A DNA stretch of 64,000 nt from Vermamoeba vermiformis (lineage: Eukaryota; Tubulinea; Echinamoebida), in the NCBI GenBank assembly GCA_045837725.1, contig JBEWZL010000126.1, positions 62,001-126,000 on the forward strand, written 5' to 3'. Positions 1-11,803 of the stretch are shown piece by piece (position 1 is the first letter of the stretch; every line of letters begins with the position of its first letter). The translations under genes and the position numbers were made by a program. A model generated the notes under the pieces. It was not told the origin of the DNA and did not search any database. It was given only the letters and a program-made list of their open reading frames with translations.

Positions 1-116
1 AGTTAAAATGGAAGACAAAATGGTTTGGTGTTCCTTGTTGATCTGCAGAATTAAAATTGCAACACTCGATATAAAAACACCATTGTTTACTGCAGGACTG
101 CACCGCAACGAACACA

Positions 117-516
117 ATGAAGTCAAGATTGGGCACTTCAATTTACATTATTCGTAATATAACGGCAGGTCCCGCCAAGTTTGGAATTTATTTATTTATT
201 AATAACAAACAAGGTAACTTCTAATAATAGATCTTAAATTTAAACGGCATCTGCGATCGGATTCAACCAAGGCTATAGCAATATTTTTAATATTAATTAT
301 AATTAAATCCAGCTCGACTCGATTAATTCCGGCGAGTGGCGCATCAACCAGTTGGTAAGTTACATATTTAAGGCAATCTAATACCAGTTTTTAATTAAGT
401 CGATATTTCCATTGACTATTTTAAGGAAATACGACTTGAACCAATGTTATTCCGCTCTGAAATCGAAAATCGTGCCAAGACCCCAGGAATCCCTGCACGA
501 CCCCGAATCAAGGTAA
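117..516 (+). CDS. possible small spliced membrane protein, very uncertain
   Basis: A possible three-exon gene: an ATG at 117 opens 32 codons to a GT donor at 214, a second exon could begin after the AG at 286, and a third runs from about 422 to a TAA at 514-516. The joined frame stays open and would encode about 90 residues with one hydrophobic stretch in the middle. The hydrophobic part comes from very AT-rich DNA, so it may be chance. I recognise no family. The rest of 1-701 shows no other convincing coding signal and probably includes the upstream region of the deaminase-like gene. Confidence 0.18.
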
Positions 517-701
517 AAACAAGCAAATATATCGTTAAAAGTATAATTTGATTCAAGCGCTTGAATAATTGGATATTGAAGACGAATCGTAGAAAGTTTG
601 ATTATTTTCTCGTTTTTGTTTGGATCGACACAAACGCTCATCGATTTATTTCAAAGACTCGTTTGCATCATCACGTTACCCTTTAATTGTTTTACGCTGC
701 A

Positions 702-3700
702 ATGGATCAAGAGCCTGATATTGTGGCACGAGGTAAGTAGTGTCTCTCTTATTTACGAAGAACGGCATCTAATGGCAATTTTAGCTCTTATGGAGAATGC
801 AGACCGAGATGCATGGGTACAGGAGCAGAAAACAACTGCTGAATTGCTCGAGCACTTGGATTCGAAGCTCATTACCGCCGATCTCCACACGCACTTCATG
901 GGAATGGGAGATCACTCGTTCTGGATCGATCAAATCATGCGAAAGTACTTGTTCTCTAACAACGATAGACCACTGGAGTCATTGGAGTGGTACGGTCCGT
1001 TGTGCTTTCGCGAGTTTCCAACCCTCGAGATTATATTAAAGACTCCGGAAAAAGAAGGAAGCTATATTGCACAGTACGGCGAAGATGCCACAGTAATGGA
1101 GGTAAGAGCAACTACCGTAGGCTTACTGAGCTAATACATGTTTAGCTTCGTGACGGCGTTTATCACGCAAGACTTCATCCGACTTCGGATCCATTTACGT
1201 TCACTGTTCTTCATAACCAAATGGCAAAGGCATTTACAATACGCAACTGGGGCCTTTCTTCTCGCGTCGTGTGTGACTGGGGTGGAAATCAGCATATAGA
1301 TGTGGTATGTATCGGGTAAAATAAATTTAATCGTTTACCATTCTTAATTGTTGATAATAGGGCTCCAAGGACGAGAGTGCAAAAAATAAATGGCTGGATC
1401 TTGATTTGCGAGATCAAGATTGGAACGTCTACACGATGCTGAACTGGAAGGAATTAAAGCCAATACGGTTCTCCGCGCAACTAGTGGGGAACATTCTTCG
1501 AGCGTTCCGTGACAAAGAATGGCTCAATCTACCTTTGTCTACATCGTTATGTAAAAAGCTCTCGCGCACGTCAATGGATGCACCGCAGTGGGAATGGCAA
1601 ACGGCCCTCAATTTCACGACTGACGTAGTGTTCGACATCGACGCCTTGCGTGAATCGATGAATATAAAGCCGAACCTTGGACAAGACAATGTGGTTCACG
1701 AAATAATTGCACGTCTGGCGTTGAACCGAAATGGTAACAGTGCCCGTTACCTCAAAGAGTACATGTTCTTCAACGCGGCAACACAGCAATTCGACTATCA
1801 ATTGGGAATCACCAACACGGATCTGTGTTATCTCATGGAAGCACGCAGTGGGACAGAACTAGAAGCAAAGGCAACATTGGCTCAGATTCGCAACTGCTTC
1901 ACGATGCTCAACGTTGACGGCTCAACACCATCAAACTCTGATTTGGTTCATCGATTCAGACGCCGCTTCACACCCGAGTTCTATCCGATGCGCTTCAAGC
2001 TTCGTGACCCGATCTATGAGCAACATCCGTACACACTCACTCTTCTACTCAAGCATGTGTTGATGAGCTACGCGCAATCAAGAACAAGCTACATAGAATT
2101 TTCTTTGAGCTGGAAAGATATGACTACGCCTTGGATCTATCAATACTTGGTCCATAACTCCGTTTGGAATACGATACCTGCGGGTACCGGCGGCAAGATG
2201 AAATACAGATTTCTGCTAGGAATTTCTCGCACTCTTGTCAAGCTTCCAATTGACGGAGAGTTAAGAAGAGCTACAAGTACCGAAGCACTGGACTTGTTAA
2301 TCAAAGAACCATACACTGCGATGTCACATTCGCTGAATGCTGAAGCCTATTCGGATTTCACGCCCATACTTCATAAGCTGAAGTCCTTATTTCAAATGCT
2401 GCTGCAGAAAGACGACCGTAATCGCGGCGTTCTGTCTACCGTCGTTGGTTTGGATCTGGTTTCTGAAGAGCTTGGATTTCCATACTGCCCGTTCATTCAA
2501 GACGAATGGCTCGATTTGGCATCAAAATTCAAGCTTGGCATTCGCTTGCATTGTGGCGAAGGTGTCATTCGAGAAGAGAAAGGTCGAATTGCAAAGGCAA
2601 TGTACGCACACATGTTCATCATGGCATTGGCAATCCGTCGCATTTGTGCTCGAGGAATCAAGTGCAGAATTGGTCATGGTGTTGCTTTTCAAGACTGCAT
2701 CATCAAAGAACTGACGGAAAAGAAGAAGAACTACGAGCGAGTTCCCTCATCGTTTGACGTGCACATTCCCGATGGCACTAGGTCTCTCACTCCATTCTTG
2801 GCTCTCATCTCCGATCTGTTGGTTGAAGTGAACATCACCAGCAACTCTTACCTTGTTCAACATGCAAACTCACGTACTTTGATCAATTCCATGAAGAGTT
2901 GGCTTCTCTGCACTGATGACGATGGTGTGTGGGCACCTCCGCCTTGTGCGCACGACCACAAACTTCAAGCACGAGAATACTGTCGTGCAATATCAATGGG
3001 CTGCATTGAATTGAAGGACTTAGAGAAGGCGGGAAAAGAACACTGGACGAGGTTTCGCTTCAACCACTCAACTTTCGAACAAAAAGAGATTCTAAAGCTA
3101 GAACACACTTGGACGTGCAAGGTTCAACATCCTCGAGCTTACGCTGCAATAGCGTTGGCATTATGCAGTCACCAAATGCTTTTGAAGTATGACACTCTGA
3201 ACGCTCTTGGTGTGATCGAACTTCTTCATTCGTTTGGCTACTATGATGGCTTTGAGAAATTTGCGGCAACAATTAAATCTGATATATTGTCGCAAATAAT
3301 GAATCCTCGACAACAATTTGCCAGCAGCGACGTCAAAATTCAATACTTCGTCAAACTACTGAACCCTGATGGGACATATTATGGCCTACTGCGCTCGTTG
3401 TTCCTTGGATGCGACGAATGTCTTCACTTAATTTGGTACGAAAGAGCTATTCAAACTCTTTGTGAGCAACGAGCTGAATTTCCTGTGCCACCTCTCATGC
3501 CTGGCGATCCAGTAAACAATATTCACGAAGCTCGAAGAAATCAGGCAGCCAACACAATAGATGCTGCAAATCAAGTGTTGGATAAGATTGTTTCTTGGAT
3601 AACGAGCATTCAACAACACCAAGAAGTGAAGAACAATCAGAATATTGTTGATTGGATGCAGTCACGTGTATCACTTGTTTATCAGCGAGGTCGTTCAGAA

Positions 3701-6498
3701 ATGGAATATGGACAAAAAGTTCAGCTTTCGCACTATGAAGCTCCTCGACGTGCTATTGAAGATCACAATTACGAGAAGGTATTGCAGCAATGGACGAAAA
3801 GGACAAACAGTGACTGGGAAACACTCGTGAAGAACTCCCAAACAATCAAGGAGCTTGAGGGACTGGTTCTCTGCGACGCAAAGTACTTTAAACCAAATTA
3901 TGAGCCGATTGACGAACCGAGCTCATTTTTTAACATCATTTGGAACACCCAAGATTGGTACATCCGTCCCCTGCCACCAAGCTACTCTGGAGACTATGCA
4001 CACGTTGTTTCCGCGGATTTAGAAGGGTTTCATACTATAATTAGAGCAGAGGACCGAGTTCCCGTCGTATGGTACAACGCTGCATTATCCATTGCAAAAC
4101 GCCTCTACAAGAACAATCCCCGAATCATTCGCATCGCAGGTGTTGGCTATTCAGGATCAGCCATTGCAGTTCTTGCTGGAATGATGATTGCAACGGAAAT
4201 GCGTCACCAAGAAGTGGCCGACAAAAGATCAGTGTCGAATGAAGTTATTGTCTGGACTTATGGTGGCAAGCAGTTTGGCTCGAAGTCTTTCCACAACAAA
4301 GTTCACAACTTGTGCCCATACAACTTGGAAATCACTAGGTGGATAAGCTTGCACGATACTGTCGCAAGAGACGAACAGAACAAGGACAACCTTTACGCAG
4401 CACCTTATTGCGTTGACAAAGATCTTGTGGTCTATCCACTTGGACCACCAAGGATTATGTCCTGGGAGCTGCGACCATCATGGCACTACTTCACGTTGAT
4501 GCTTCATCACCTTCCTCCGTGCATGGAATTCCGCCATCAAATAAGAAAACCGAACGAAATGAGCATCTTTTTTGCCGATGACAAGCGAGACCTGAAGTCT
4601 CTGGCCCAGTCTCTCTACTTCCCCAACTACACGCTTGTGTGTACACACGAAGGTGACCACAATGACTATGGTCCGCTTACAACCAAACATACGGTCACCA
4701 CTCCGAGAATTGCTCCATACGCGTGGAAATGGCACCCTCAACAACGCAAGACATGGAAGAATGTCTTTGATTTGGCACCAGTTCAAACAACGATGCGACT
4801 TCTTGGTGATTATCTCCGAGCAATAATGGCCTTACCAAAGAACACTATTATTTCACCTTCGGAGACCCAATGCGACATTGTTAGCTTCATTACGATGTCC
4901 CCGAGAGATTTGAAAGACTTGAACGATGAAATTGCAAAGTTTGCGACGCGTTTGCCAAGCACTGGCACCAAAACGCTACCTTTCTTCATGGACTTGATGA
5001 ACCGACGAGACAGTTTCGAGGAAGAATATTGCTTACTCTTGCTGGACTTCATATCCGTGTCAGAAAGAGATTCGCACGTTTCGACAATCTATCAAAAGCT
5101 GGAGAAGTCATATTCCACAGAGAAGTCGAGTCTGATTAAAAGCTTCCGCCATCCAGAGAACAATTTGATTACCAACCTCGAGATGGTGCTCTTCGTTCTC
5201 CGAAATTGCAACATTAGCAACCCCTTTTTGCACGGCATCCTCGATCAGTTGGACAACATGATTGATGAATTATCAGCACCTATTGACGACAACACAGTCA
5301 AGGCTAAAATACTCAAACTGCTTCTTCGCGGATCGCTGAAAATGCGCGACAAGTGGCAGTCAAACGTCGTCGATGCCAAGTATTATTCGGCGAAATACAA
5401 GAAGCTATTTGCTGCCGCCAAAGTTGGGTCCTACAAGTACTTTGATTTGGCGTTATCTCTTCACTTCCTGGACGGTCAAGACAACACGCAAATGATCGAA
5501 GCGGCACTGCAACGACTTTGGAAAGTAATAGATTGGATGACCAGACGAATGGACCAACGACATTTTGCTGACGTTTCCGATTTGTGGAAGTACAAGCTTG
5601 ATCGCGTTGACCAAGCCATAAGCTTTTTGAGCAAACTTAGCACTCAAGAACCAACTGAACGCAATCGCTTGGATGCAGTTCAATTTGCGAACCCTGAATT
5701 CACATATATCTACCAAGTCGTATACGCGAAGTTCAAACTTTTTTCATCGCCAAATCAATCGAGTCAAATAAGTAAGGCACTCTTTGCTCTTCTAATTCGA
5801 TTTTAATCAAATTTACAGAAGTTTGGACGAAGCTAAAAGAAACTATCGATCAGTGGTGTGCTCTGAACAATAGAACGCATCACGTGCTTTTGGCTGATAC
5901 GATTTTTGAATACATCCAAAATCTTGGTCAATCACTGCCAGCAGAAGAAATGGAGAAGCTACGCACCGTTTGCAAAGACTTGAGCAAAACCTTGAAGCCA
6001 ATGAAGGATGACAGTATGGCCCTGTGGGTGCGAGCAGCGTTGCTTTACCAACTTGGTATGATCAAAAGAAAAGCCAAATACTTTGTGAAGGCTGTGAACA
6101 TCTTCTCAACGCTGTGGGAAACTGGCATGCACCCGAAGGACAGATTTTCCGTCGCTTTAAACGCTGCGTGTTGCTTGGCGAGAATCGGAGATGACGGTCA
6201 CATAGCACAAGCAATCTCTTGGATTGGTAACTTCTTCGACGTGTTGCGAATTGCTGACGACATGGACCGTCGAGTAGCACTCGATTGGTTCAAAAAAGAA
6301 TTGGAAAGTGAAGCGGGCGATTTGAACAACAAACTGCTCAAACAATTAATCAAGCCGTGGTTCGATGAAACAAAGTCACACTTTGACAAATCTTCTCAAG
6401 CTGAAGCTCAGGAAGAGTATGAATTAGCCGAAGTTACTGTCACTCGCGAGTGCGTCGTTAATACTAATTATAAAGTTTGTTCTTTTTTTCCGGAATAA
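702..6498 (+). CDS. giant adenosine/AMP-deaminase-like protein with lipase-like second half
   Basis: Five exons (702-732, 785-1101, 1146-1304, 1361-5771, 5819-6498) join in frame to about 1865 residues. The first part has the adenosine-deaminase metal motifs in order: HTH near residues 45-47, HCGE near 566, RIGHG near 604, the EVN..SN stretch that replaces the usual E-C-P-SN, and a DDD metal-ligand motif near 687. This suggests a Zn-dependent purine or nucleoside deaminase, with a very long insert between the first two motifs. Near residues 1050-1160 lies a stretch like class-3 lipases: a GYSGSA nucleophile-elbow-like motif followed by a VWTYGGKQFGSKSF strand like the family's YTFGxPRVG. Most ADA proteins are only 350-550 residues. 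The C-terminal ~600 residues are helical and unassigned. The start is the first ATG that joins exon 1 to exon 2 in frame. No signal peptide is evident. Substrate is not predictable. Confidence 0.82.
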
Positions 6499-6700
6499 AT
6501 TGATAAGGTGCAAAGGTTGCATCACTGTTCCTTACGAAAATACGTGACGTAGTTTACCTATTTGTACGACGTTGGAGTGAAACGTTATTTAGCATTAATG
6601 GTGGAATAACAAGGCAAAAAAAGTACCAAAATCAGGCAAGGCACTGTATTTAAAGAGCAGCTACATCATTAATTAGAGCTCTTTGAGCAAGCTAAGCAAC

Positions 6701-9226
6701 TTAAGGCAAGTTGGTAGTGACGTACTTGCGCATAACAGCGAAGTTGGGAGTACCGAGACCAGTCTATGAAAGGTGACATTAATATCAAAATATTACTACA
6801 TTTGACTAGTTTGACTTACAACTGCGTCCCAGCCCTTGGTGGCACCGTAACCATAAGTGCAACATTGATCAATGCTGCAGTGGTTGTCACCCATAGTAAC
6901 GTCTATTCGATCTCGTTAGTAAACACTAGTGATGGAGGTGTCAAGTAGACTCACCGTTGAAAGTAGCAGGGTTGTCGCCATACATCTTGTAGAGCATGGG
7001 ATTCAAGAAACCGAGGGGTGCCTTGTTGTTGATAGCGCGAGCGTCGTTCAACAAAGCGATCAAAGCAGCGGCAATGGGAGTAGCAGCAGAAGTACCAGCA
7101 CCAATGGAAACTGAGCCACCGCTAATGGTCAACAATCTCGAGCCAACAGCAGAGAAGTCAGGGTAGCCTCTGTTGGCAGAGTTGAAGTACTGAGAGGGAG
7201 GAATGAACAAGTTAGGAGTGCGCAAGTATTGTTGCACGAAGGAAGCCTAGAAGAGTATTGCAAGTTAGTACTGTAAGCACAGCATTACAGTCTAAAAGTA
7301 ACGTACTTGATACGCAGGCATTGTGGAGATTTCAGAAAAACCACCGCCAGTAGTCCAAGCGTAGTAACTACACAGAAGAGTTAATGACTATTAATCATCA
7401 CTAAGCACAGAGCTTACGTGTTGTTGGTCATACAAGGCCACTCAGTGACAGATCCACTCACGCAAGGGAAACCTTGTTGGCAGATCGGCAAGTTGTTTTG
7501 AGCAACGCTGCGCTTCAGGTGTTGATCGACAGAAGAAGGAGGAGTCAAAGTGGTACCACTGATGGCAGTGATGTAAGGTGACGATGACGGGTAGATGGCG
7601 AAGACAGGGTGAGCGGTGTTGGAGCAGTCGGAGTTGGTGGGACCAGGAGCACCTTCGTCTTGAGTGGCAGCCAACATACTGACACCTGTCAAGCAGCGTT
7701 AATTCTGACTAAGCTCCGACAAGTTACGCGAGTAGCAACTTACGTCTGAGACCCACTTTGATGAGTTCGACATTGGTTCGGTTGACCCATTGAGCAACAG
7801 ACATGCTGCCGCAGTTAGCACCAGTGACAGCAGAGTCGCAAGAGTCAGATTCGGGCCAACCGTAGGAGATTGAGACAACTTGAGGAGCTTCCTTCAAGTT
7901 GAACAACTCAAGAGCCATTTCGTAGATCCAGCCAGTGGAGACGGTGTAGTACCAGTTGGTGACTGCCGCGACCCGTTAGTCCCTACGCAATGCATTGTGA
8001 CACTTACCCTTAGTGCCGAGACCAGTCAAGAGCTCGACGTCCAAAGTGCTCTCGGTGTCTTCTTGGCCCTCAATAAACGGGCCTATGATCTTAGTGTAGT
8101 TGGTGTAAACTTCGTTAGACATTTGGCAGAACTGTTGAACGTCGGTGTAAAGAGGAGAGCCGACGGGCAAGAACTCCATGGCAACTTGGTTGGTCTTTTG
8201 GCTCTTGGCGGCAGTACCGGCAGGAACGTTGTAGACCGAGCGCAAGTTGGAGATGGAGACGTAAGGGTAGTTGGCGGATTGTCTGTTTGAAGCGTTAATA
8301 CATCGTATAAGAACGCCTCGTAGATATAATATCTAGTTTTAAGCGTATTAAGGATTAAAATACGCGTTAATCTGGTTGACAAAGTCACGTGTCAAACTGA
8401 TCTCGAGTCTTACCTCTTTGCTTGGGCGAGGATTTCTTGCTTCTTTGCAATGTTCAACTTCTCGTTCAACTTGGTGCCAATGTCCTTGCGAACAAACGGG
8501 AACATAGTCAAGCCAGTGATCATGTAGACCTTGTCAGAGATCTCTTCGGGGATCGTGAAGCCTCCAACTTGACGAATGGCGTGGATGTGAGTCTTGCGAG
8601 TGTTTTGGAACTTGTACATGCGAGTTTTGAGCATCTTTTCGACCAAATGCACTGGCGCGGTGATTTTCAAGGCGTCGCCGAAAGATTGGACTTGTACGTT
8701 ACCTGCACAAATTGTTAGACGCCTTTGCTTTTAACAAACAAAAAAAGAAATGCTATACATACCGTGGGCTTTGAACCAGTTAACAACAGCGTCGTGGTCT
8801 TCCTTGGGTGGGGCGATCAAGGTCATGATCTGTTCTTGAGTCATTGCCTCACCTTTAAAATTTTTGTTAATTACACTAACACTTGTCAAGATTAATATTA
8901 TTACCATAGCGAGGGTGGGTGGGGTCGCTCACTTCGAACAAGTGTTTCTATATTAAAGACAGATGAGACACGAATCTGTCAAAGAAGTTTCGTACAGGAC
9001 GTGATTTGGGATTCAATAATTATGATGCTTAACAATAAAATAATATAATTTAATATTAGAAAATTACCTCAAGCAAGTCGGTATTGCGTTGATGAAGAGC
9101 AACGTGGAAAGTAATGGGCTCATCTGCTCTAGCTGAACGAAGCATCTTCCATTCTTTAGGGTCTCTAGAGCACGACACGGCATGCAAGGCCGCAAGGCAA
9201 ATAATCGCTATAATTACGGCTTTCAT
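6701..9226 (-). CDS. secreted sedolisin / tripeptidyl-peptidase (MEROPS S53)
   Basis: Eleven exons (9068-9226, 8905-8947, 8763-8852, 8414-8702, 8008-8282, 7744-7962, 7418-7685, 7307-7367, 6955-7246, 6820-6902, 6701-6763) join with matching phases to 613 residues. An N-terminal signal peptide (MKAVIIAIICLAALHAVSC) is followed by a pro-kumamolisin-type propeptide with the typical FHVALHQRN start. The catalytic parts are all visible: Glu and Asp in ESTLD near 271/275, the oxyanion Asp in ATQDEGAPG, and the Ser in GAGTSAATP near 521. The C-terminus ends in the family's TGLGTPNF box. It is predicted to be an acid-activated endo- or tripeptidyl-peptidase working in lysosome-like vacuoles or outside the cell. 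Length fits TPP1-like enzymes. It is transcribed divergently from the secreted protein at 10004. Confidence 0.93.
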
Positions 9227-10003
9227 TGTGGCTGAAAAATATTGTTAGATCTGACATAATATAAGACGTGCAAACACATATTGTACAAGATTAAATATTA
9301 ACAACCTTAACTTACCAGTGGTATTTGTCACAAGATACTTAAAAAAATACCAAAAAAAAGTGAAGTAAATTTTGTCGGGTCAATTGGACCATTTGTCTCC
9401 CAAAAATATCGCTGAGCCCTCCAATGATAATTTAAATAACGCAGTTAATGTATTTGTTTATGGCCACGGAGTGCATGCCTTCTAACTATCCTAAGTGATG
9501 CGTGTTGGGGCACGGGATCTGAGCATCTAGAGTATGCAGGTATCCAATTTTAATATTATCGGATTTTTGTTGCAAATAAATAAACTCTTGCTCGTGCAAC
9601 AATATTAAATTAACGTGTTGATTAAAATACAGATATCGATTATTTTTCAGATCTGAAAAATTACTGCAAAAAATCTATTTTGACCAGTTTGAAATTATTT
9701 AAAAATTACCTGAAATATTAAATAAGCGTTCGTAGTGAATTAACTGGGTTTCTCTTCTAAATTCTTAAGAGAAATATTTTCTTCTTGCTCGAGCCATTCT
9801 TTGCATCGATTTTTGGAATAACATTAGCGCTGATCCTTCTTCAGTAATTTGCACAATAAAGACACCACGCTTTGGCGTTGGAATATTTTTCCGATGAGCG
9901 CTAATCGAAACTGGAACTTTCGTCCAATATTTCGTTACGACAGTACAGAACTTAGTTGAAATACTTTGCTTGGCCTTGCGAACAGTACCTAAAGTGTCTA
10001 AAA
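9227..10003. promoter_or_regulatory. divergent intergenic region between two secreted-protein genes
   Basis: This 777-bp AT-rich gap separates the start codons of the sedolisin (-) and the secreted protein (+), so it should hold both promoters. I see only an overlapping open stretch on the minus strand (9765-10013) without splice partners or recognisable sequence. A CTCGTGCAA element near 9590 matches a motif repeated in the duplicated upstream module of the two large-GTPase genes. Confidence 0.5.
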
Positions 10004-11604
10004 ATGAAGACAATCATTGTTTTGCTTGCTTTACTTTCATTGGTAAGTGAGAAAAGTTAAAGATCCAAGCGTGGATCCACGGATTTGCCTTTTAGAACCG
10101 TATAACTAGTTTAATATTGACTCCTTATTACGTTTAGGCTATCGCTCAACAGAGGCCAGTGATATTCAGTTCAGCCTACAGTCTCAACGGCAATTATTAC
10201 TGGTTTGTTGGACAGACTGAGATCAGCTCTGGTATCACCAACGAATTGGTTAACACCTTCTATAGTATTGATAGCGCGTATGTATATTACTTTCCGAGAA
10301 TTCTTTTTCGCTCCACAAACTTTTTATCAGATTCGATTTTTACTAATTTTGATCTGTAGCGCTGGTTATCTTGGAATTTCTGCATTTGATACCGACAAGG
10401 GCGTGTATTATTACGTCAGCGATGGTAGTTCTGGGGCTTTGGGCATCCGCGCCGATGTTTTAAGAAGCACCATAAAGGCTCCGATCGGATTTCAAATGGA
10501 CTGGGTCAACCAGTACGTTTTATGCAGGAGCTACGTACTGCATTGATACTAATATTTGTATATAGATTGAATTACGACCCTATCAAAAAGCGTGTGCTTG
10601 GTAAGTTGGTTCCTAAGGTGGATGTGATCAACTCGCGAGATGGGATTAGTGACTTAAGAGTTGATGAAATGAACCAGTTAACTAACATATATAATATTAA
10701 ACAGTTGCTGGTAGTGGCCGGGGAGTTCCGGCCTTAATTTCAGTTCCAACGGACGAATCCATTAAATCCAGTTCCGGTAAGTACATGTGAATACACGTAT
10801 AGTATTTTATGTATACTTACGGTTAATCCCATGCCTAGCGGTAATTACGTTCGATTTTATTGGTAAATTCCGTCTATCTGCTTTGGATTCGGCCAACCAA
10901 CAGTATTATTTCATTACTATGCAGCAAGTCAATAATAGTTATGTAGATTTCTTGATTTATCAGGTGCGTATCCTTTAAAGATCGCATTAGTAGCGATACA
11001 AACTAAAATTTTTTGGTGCAGCTGGATTTGAACAATCCTGGTCGTGGCGCCGGTCCCACTAAATTGAACTGCCAACGAACGGTATTCCCTAGCAAATTGG
11101 TTTGGGACTCTCAGCAACAACAATTAATCATGTTTGGAATTGAACCAGGTACGGATTTTTCTTTTTATTTTAGAGATAATTATGCGAAAACATTTAGCCT
11201 TAAACTTCCTATTAATGTACGATCAACTCTACGATAGTTTATTTTCGGACCAGCTCAATAACAATTTCGCGCACGAGGGGAAATTTCTTCTAATATTAAA
11301 AAAACTTCGAAATACTGATCGCCATAGATATTAACGAGATTTATCCTTATTAGACGTTCCTACTATCAATTATTACACCCACTACATTTCAATAACTGGC
11401 GCGTGCGTTCAAAAGAAACTTGCTATTCCAGGCCCCGACGCACTTTTCACCTATGACCAGTACACGGGACTCGGCTATGCAGTGATGGCACCTGGGGGTA
11501 TTAATACATTATACACTTTCAATGCTAGCTCTGGTGCAATTGAAGATAAGGTAGTTTTGGGATCCACCGCCAAAATTCAATCTATTGAACTCGCTTATGT
11601 TTAA
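10004..11604 (+). CDS. secreted protein of unknown function, propeller-like repeats possible
   Basis: Eight exons (10004-10042, 10138-10277, 10360-10512, 10566-10600, 10705-10776, 10839-10963, 11022-11148, 11354-11604) join in frame to 313 residues. A clean signal peptide MKTIIVLLALLSLAIAQ opens the protein; there is no membrane segment later. The mature part alternates short hydrophobic strands with D-x-G or N-x-G turns and repeats a 'YY..s.d' pattern roughly every 45 residues, which fits a beta-propeller-like fold, but I recognise no named family and no catalytic motif. It shares a divergent promoter region with the sedolisin, so co-secretion is plausible. The 205-bp intron before the last exon is long for this genome. 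Confidence 0.75.
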
Positions 11605-11803
11605 TCGCGAGTCCCTAGCCCTCGATACGAGTGACGTAAATAAATAGTGTTTGTTTCAATGGTTATACCCACCATTGCTTAATTTGTTATATTCCAATAT
11701 TATTTTTAATAAAAAACCAGATCCGAAGGTCATGGTGCAATTTAGATTTACATATGCACATTATTGTACGTACAAATTCGTCATTTATTGCTAAATGCTG
11801 GAG

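Noticed and set aside
9765-10013. Open stretch on the minus strand (82 codons) as a gene
   Set aside because: It overlaps the start of the secreted-protein gene, lacks splice partners and has no recognisable sequence.
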